Shown piece by piece: positions 6,131 through 7,878 of a stretch of 7,878 nucleotides of DNA. A program made the position numbers and the translations under genes. The stretch comes from Deferribacteraceae bacterium (GTDB lineage Bacteria; Chrysiogenota; Deferribacteres; Deferribacterales; JAISNW01): NCBI GenBank assembly GCA_031285415.1, contig JAITWF010000154.1:1-7878 (forward strand), written 5' to 3'. The notes below the pieces were generated by a model. That model had not been told where the DNA came from, searched no databases, and worked only from the letters and a program-made list of their open reading frames with translations. Every line of letters begins with the position of its first letter. Within the stretch, counting starts at the first letter, position 1.

Positions 6131-7385
6131 TCACAGCCTCTTTCACATATCTTGCAAACTCTCTGCCTCGCTCCTCAAAGCCTGAAAACTCGTCGTAGCT
6201 AGCACAGCCTGGCGAGAGGATCACCGTTGAGCCAAGTCCAGCCACCTTCGTTGCTTCATTCACAGCGTCATGCAGCGTCTCCGCAATGGTTATCTCCGCC
6301 TTTAGCTTCCCTTTCAGCTGTTTTGATATAGTAGCCGCCGCCTCGCCAAATAGTAATACATGTGACGCCGCACGATTAAGCTCATTCACCAACGCTGTAA
6401 AATCGCCCATCTTATCACGCCCACCGAGGAGGATCACCGTAGAGCCTTTGCAGCTTTTCAACGCAACCAGCGTAGAATCAACGTTCGTCGCCTTGGAGTC
6501 GTTAATCCAGACAATACCATCCCTCTCTAGCACCAACTCCACCCTATGGGGCATACCTTGCAAGTTCTCTATCAGGTGCGTTACGTCCCCTTCAAATGCG
6601 GCGATGGCATTCGCTAAAAAGAGCGCATGCGTTAAGTTTATTATATTATGTGCGCCAAAAAGTTTGAACTTGCTGATATCTACAAAGTATCTACCTAGCA
6701 TAAGCTTGTTATTATTAAGTTTTGGCCACGCCTTTAGCTCGTTATCTACATACCGCACTGGATACATAGCGTTCAGCGTGCGGTTCACAATATTCGTATT
6801 CGGCTCCGCTATCAACATCCCCTCGAGATCGATAAGCTGCAATATACGAAGCTTTGCGCCGTAGTAGCTATCGAGGCTATCGTACCGATCTAGGTGATCG
6901 GGGGTCAGATTAGTTACAGAGGCGGCGTCGATCGAAAGCTCGCATGTAGATTCAAGCTGAAAGCTCGATAGCTCCACCACGAAGATCGTCCCCTCCTCTG
7001 CGTCAATCACAGCCTCGCCGTACGGATAGCCGATATTGCCACAAGCTATCGCCTTATACCCTGCATTATTCAAGATCTGCGCCGTTAGGTGCGTCACCGT
7101 CGATTTGCCGTTGGTGCCTGTCACCCCTAACACCTTGCAATCCGCTGGCATCCAGCCGTAGGCAAGGTCTATCTCGCTTGTATAGCTCGTCGGCAGCTCT
7201 GGAAGCCTATCTATCGGCACCCCAGGGCTAACTACCACTAGATCGTAGCGATCTTTAAACTCTCTCAACGGTAGACAGCCTACAGCTTTATCGTCGTAGA
7301 GATCTATATCGTCATACCCCTTTAGTTTCAGGAGTTTTTCAGCGGCTATTCCAGATTTACCGTAACCAACGACTGCTCCATTCAT
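6123..7385 (-). CDS. murD: UDP-N-acetylmuramoyl-L-alanine--D-glutamate ligase MurD
   Basis: This cytoplasmic Mur ligase adds D-glutamate to UDP-MurNAc-L-Ala using ATP. It has 420 residues, slightly shorter than the usual 430-450. Seen in order: a nucleotide-binding start GYGKSG (7-12), SPGVP (53-57), the P-loop TGTNGKST (89-96), ELSSFQLE (138-145), NLTPDHLDRY (159-168), K178 in YYGAKLRI as the likely carbamylated lysine, GAHNIIN near 249-255, GMPHRVE, INDSKATN, LLGGRDK and, near the C-terminus, SPGCASYDEF followed by FEERGREF. The start is fixed: an in-frame TGA lies at 7397-7395, and ATG 7385 is the only start codon after it. GAGGTGA (7396-7390) is the ribosome-binding site. The protein therefore lacks the usual few residues before the first beta strand, and the loop after it is also short. 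The last 8 bases overlap ftsW (ATGCTTGA). SPGCAS replaces the more common SPACAS. Confidence 0.97.
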   Translation of the reverse strand: MNGAVVGYGKSGIAAEKLLKLKGYDDIDLYDDKAVGCLPLREFKDRYDLVVVSPGVPIDRLPELPTSYTSEIDLAYGWMPADCKVLGVTGTNGKSTVTHLTAQILNNAGYKAIACGNIGYPYGEAVIDAEEGTIFVVELSSFQLESTCELSIDAASVTNLTPDHLDRYDSLDSYYGAKLRILQLIDLEGMLIAEPNTNIVNRTLNAMYPVRYVDNELKAWPKLNNNKLMLGRYFVDISKFKLFGAHNIINLTHALFLANAIAAFEGDVTHLIENLQGMPHRVELVLERDGIVWINDSKATNVDSTLVALKSCKGSTVILLGGRDKMGDFTALVNELNRAASHVLLFGEAAATISKQLKGKLKAEITIAETLHDAVNEATKVAGLGSTVILSPGCASYDEFSGFEERGREFARYVKEAVNA

Positions 7386-7389
7386 CTCA

Positions 7390-7878
7390 TCACCTCAACT
7401 TGAGCGTACTTATCGCCACTATCGCAAGGATAAAGGAGATAATCCAAAACCGCACAATAATCTTCGGTTCACTCCACCCCTTCAGTTCAAAGTGGTGGTG
7501 TAGCGGTGCCATTCGGAAGATCCTCTTGCCGTGGGTGAGTTTAAAGTAGCTCACCTGCATAATCACCGATACCGTCTCCATCACGAATAGTCCGCCGACG
7601 ATAGCAAGCAAGATCTCCTGCTTCACTATCAGGGCAACCATCCCTAAAGCTCCGCCGATCGAGAGGCTCCCGACATCGCCCATAAAGATCGACGCTGGAT
7701 ACGAATTAAACCATAGAAAGCCTAGCCCTGCCCCCACCATCGAGGCGCAGAAGATCGTCAGCTCGCTCGCCCCCTTCACATAGAAGATCGAGAGGTAGTT
7801 CGTATATGGCATATGCCCCGCTATATAGGCGAAGATCGCAAATGCTCCAAATGAGATCACCGCTGGCATAATCGCAAG
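7390..7878 (-). CDS. mraY: Phospho-N-acetylmuramoyl-pentapeptide transferase, C-terminal part (5' end outside window)
   Basis: MraY is the polytopic inner-membrane enzyme that transfers phospho-MurNAc-pentapeptide from the UDP precursor to undecaprenyl phosphate, giving lipid I. Only the last 162 codons (family about 360) are present. The frame is open to the window edge and begins L-A-I-M-P, matching the family's DGLAIMP segment, so the methionine at 7869 is internal and not the start. Visible hallmarks (numbered within the fragment) are GAGLGFLWFN at 49-58, FMGDVGS at 65-71 with the catalytic-region Asp at 68, an E-T-x-S-V-x-x-Q-V membrane segment near 101-109, GKRIFRMAPLHHHFELKGW at 117-135 with the His triad at 127-129, and a last membrane helix ending TLKLR. 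The Cys-Tyr loop chemistry is unremarkable. The TGA stop (7392-7390) overlaps the Shine-Dalgarno sequence of murD, 4 bases ahead of the murD ATG. The assignment is secure. Confidence 0.97.
   Translation of the reverse strand, partial: LAIMPAVISFGAFAIFAYIAGHMPYTNYLSIFYVKGASELTIFCASMVGAGLGFLWFNSYPASIFMGDVGSLSIGGALGMVALIVKQEILLAIVGGLFVMETVSVIMQVSYFKLTHGKRIFRMAPLHHHFELKGWSEPKIIVRFWIISFILAIVAISTLKLR

Larger units (their letters stand above)
1..7878 (-). other. dcw (division and cell wall) operon segment
   Basis: Eight genes run head to tail on the minus strand in the order mraY, murD, ftsW, murG, murC, ddl, ftsQ, ftsA, the classic dcw order. Junctions are 4 bases apart, or overlap by 8, 4, 4 and 4, then 7 bases apart, then overlap by 8. 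No junction can hold a terminator or a conventional intergenic promoter. I saw no convincing -35/-10 pair on the minus strand while scanning by eye, although promoters inside coding sequence are known in the E. coli dcw cluster and cannot be excluded here. The segment is probably one transcript that begins upstream of the window and continues past coordinate 1, where ftsZ would be expected. Confidence 0.93.

Noticed and set aside
6286..6864. Plus-strand open frame of 192 codons opposite murD
   Set aside because: It is fully antisense to the conserved half of MurD, has low-complexity Ser/Phe/Leu-rich sequence and shows no recognisable family or membrane-protein pattern.
7868..7869. Methionine at 7869 as the start of a short complete mraY
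   Set aside because: The frame stays open to the window edge and the residues before the Met match the internal DGLAIMP segment of MraY, so the gene is merely cut by the window.

Overview
The window is a stretch of a dcw (division and cell wall) cluster with every gene on the minus strand. Read in the direction of transcription (high to low coordinates) the order is mraY (3' part only) - murD - ftsW - murG - murC - ddl - ftsQ - ftsA (5' part only). There is no intergenic space longer than 7 bases, no RNA gene, no mobile element, no CRISPR array and no recognisable promoter or terminator. The plus strand holds only antisense shadows of these genes.

The genes cover consecutive steps of peptidoglycan precursor synthesis and the division machinery that uses it. 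MurC adds L-Ala to UDP-MurNAc, MurD adds D-Glu, and Ddl supplies the D-Ala-D-Ala that is later joined to the stem peptide. MraY makes lipid I, MurG converts it to lipid II, and the SEDS protein FtsW polymerises lipid II at the septum. FtsQ is the periplasmic POTRA-containing scaffold of the divisome. FtsA is the actin-like tether for FtsZ. The full cluster would be expected to start upstream of mraY (mraZ, mraW/rsmH, ftsL, ftsI, murE, murF) and to end with ftsZ just past coordinate 1, but neither part is visible.

Gene junctions are very tight: mraY/murD gap of 4, murD/ftsW overlap of 8, ftsW/murG overlap of 4, murG/murC overlap of 4, murC/ddl overlap of 4, ddl/ftsQ gap of 7, ftsQ/ftsA overlap of 8. 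Purine-rich Shine-Dalgarno sequences lie inside the end of the preceding gene, which points to one polycistronic mRNA with translational coupling.

The organism is a diderm, Gram-negative-type bacterium. FtsQ plus FtsA directly behind ddl, and the MraY and FtsA sequences, look proteobacterial in the broad sense. The compact FtsQ, the absence of murB between murC and ddl, and several diverged motifs do not fit an enteric and may suit a deltaproteobacterium-like or other less-studied diderm lineage. I cannot name a taxon. Base composition is near balanced, GATC is conspicuously frequent and CTAG is not depleted.

I found no previously undescribed system. The best points for a second look are the two cysteines in the periplasmic part of FtsQ, the short MurD N-terminal domain, several motif variants in MurC, MurG and FtsA, and the GATC enrichment.
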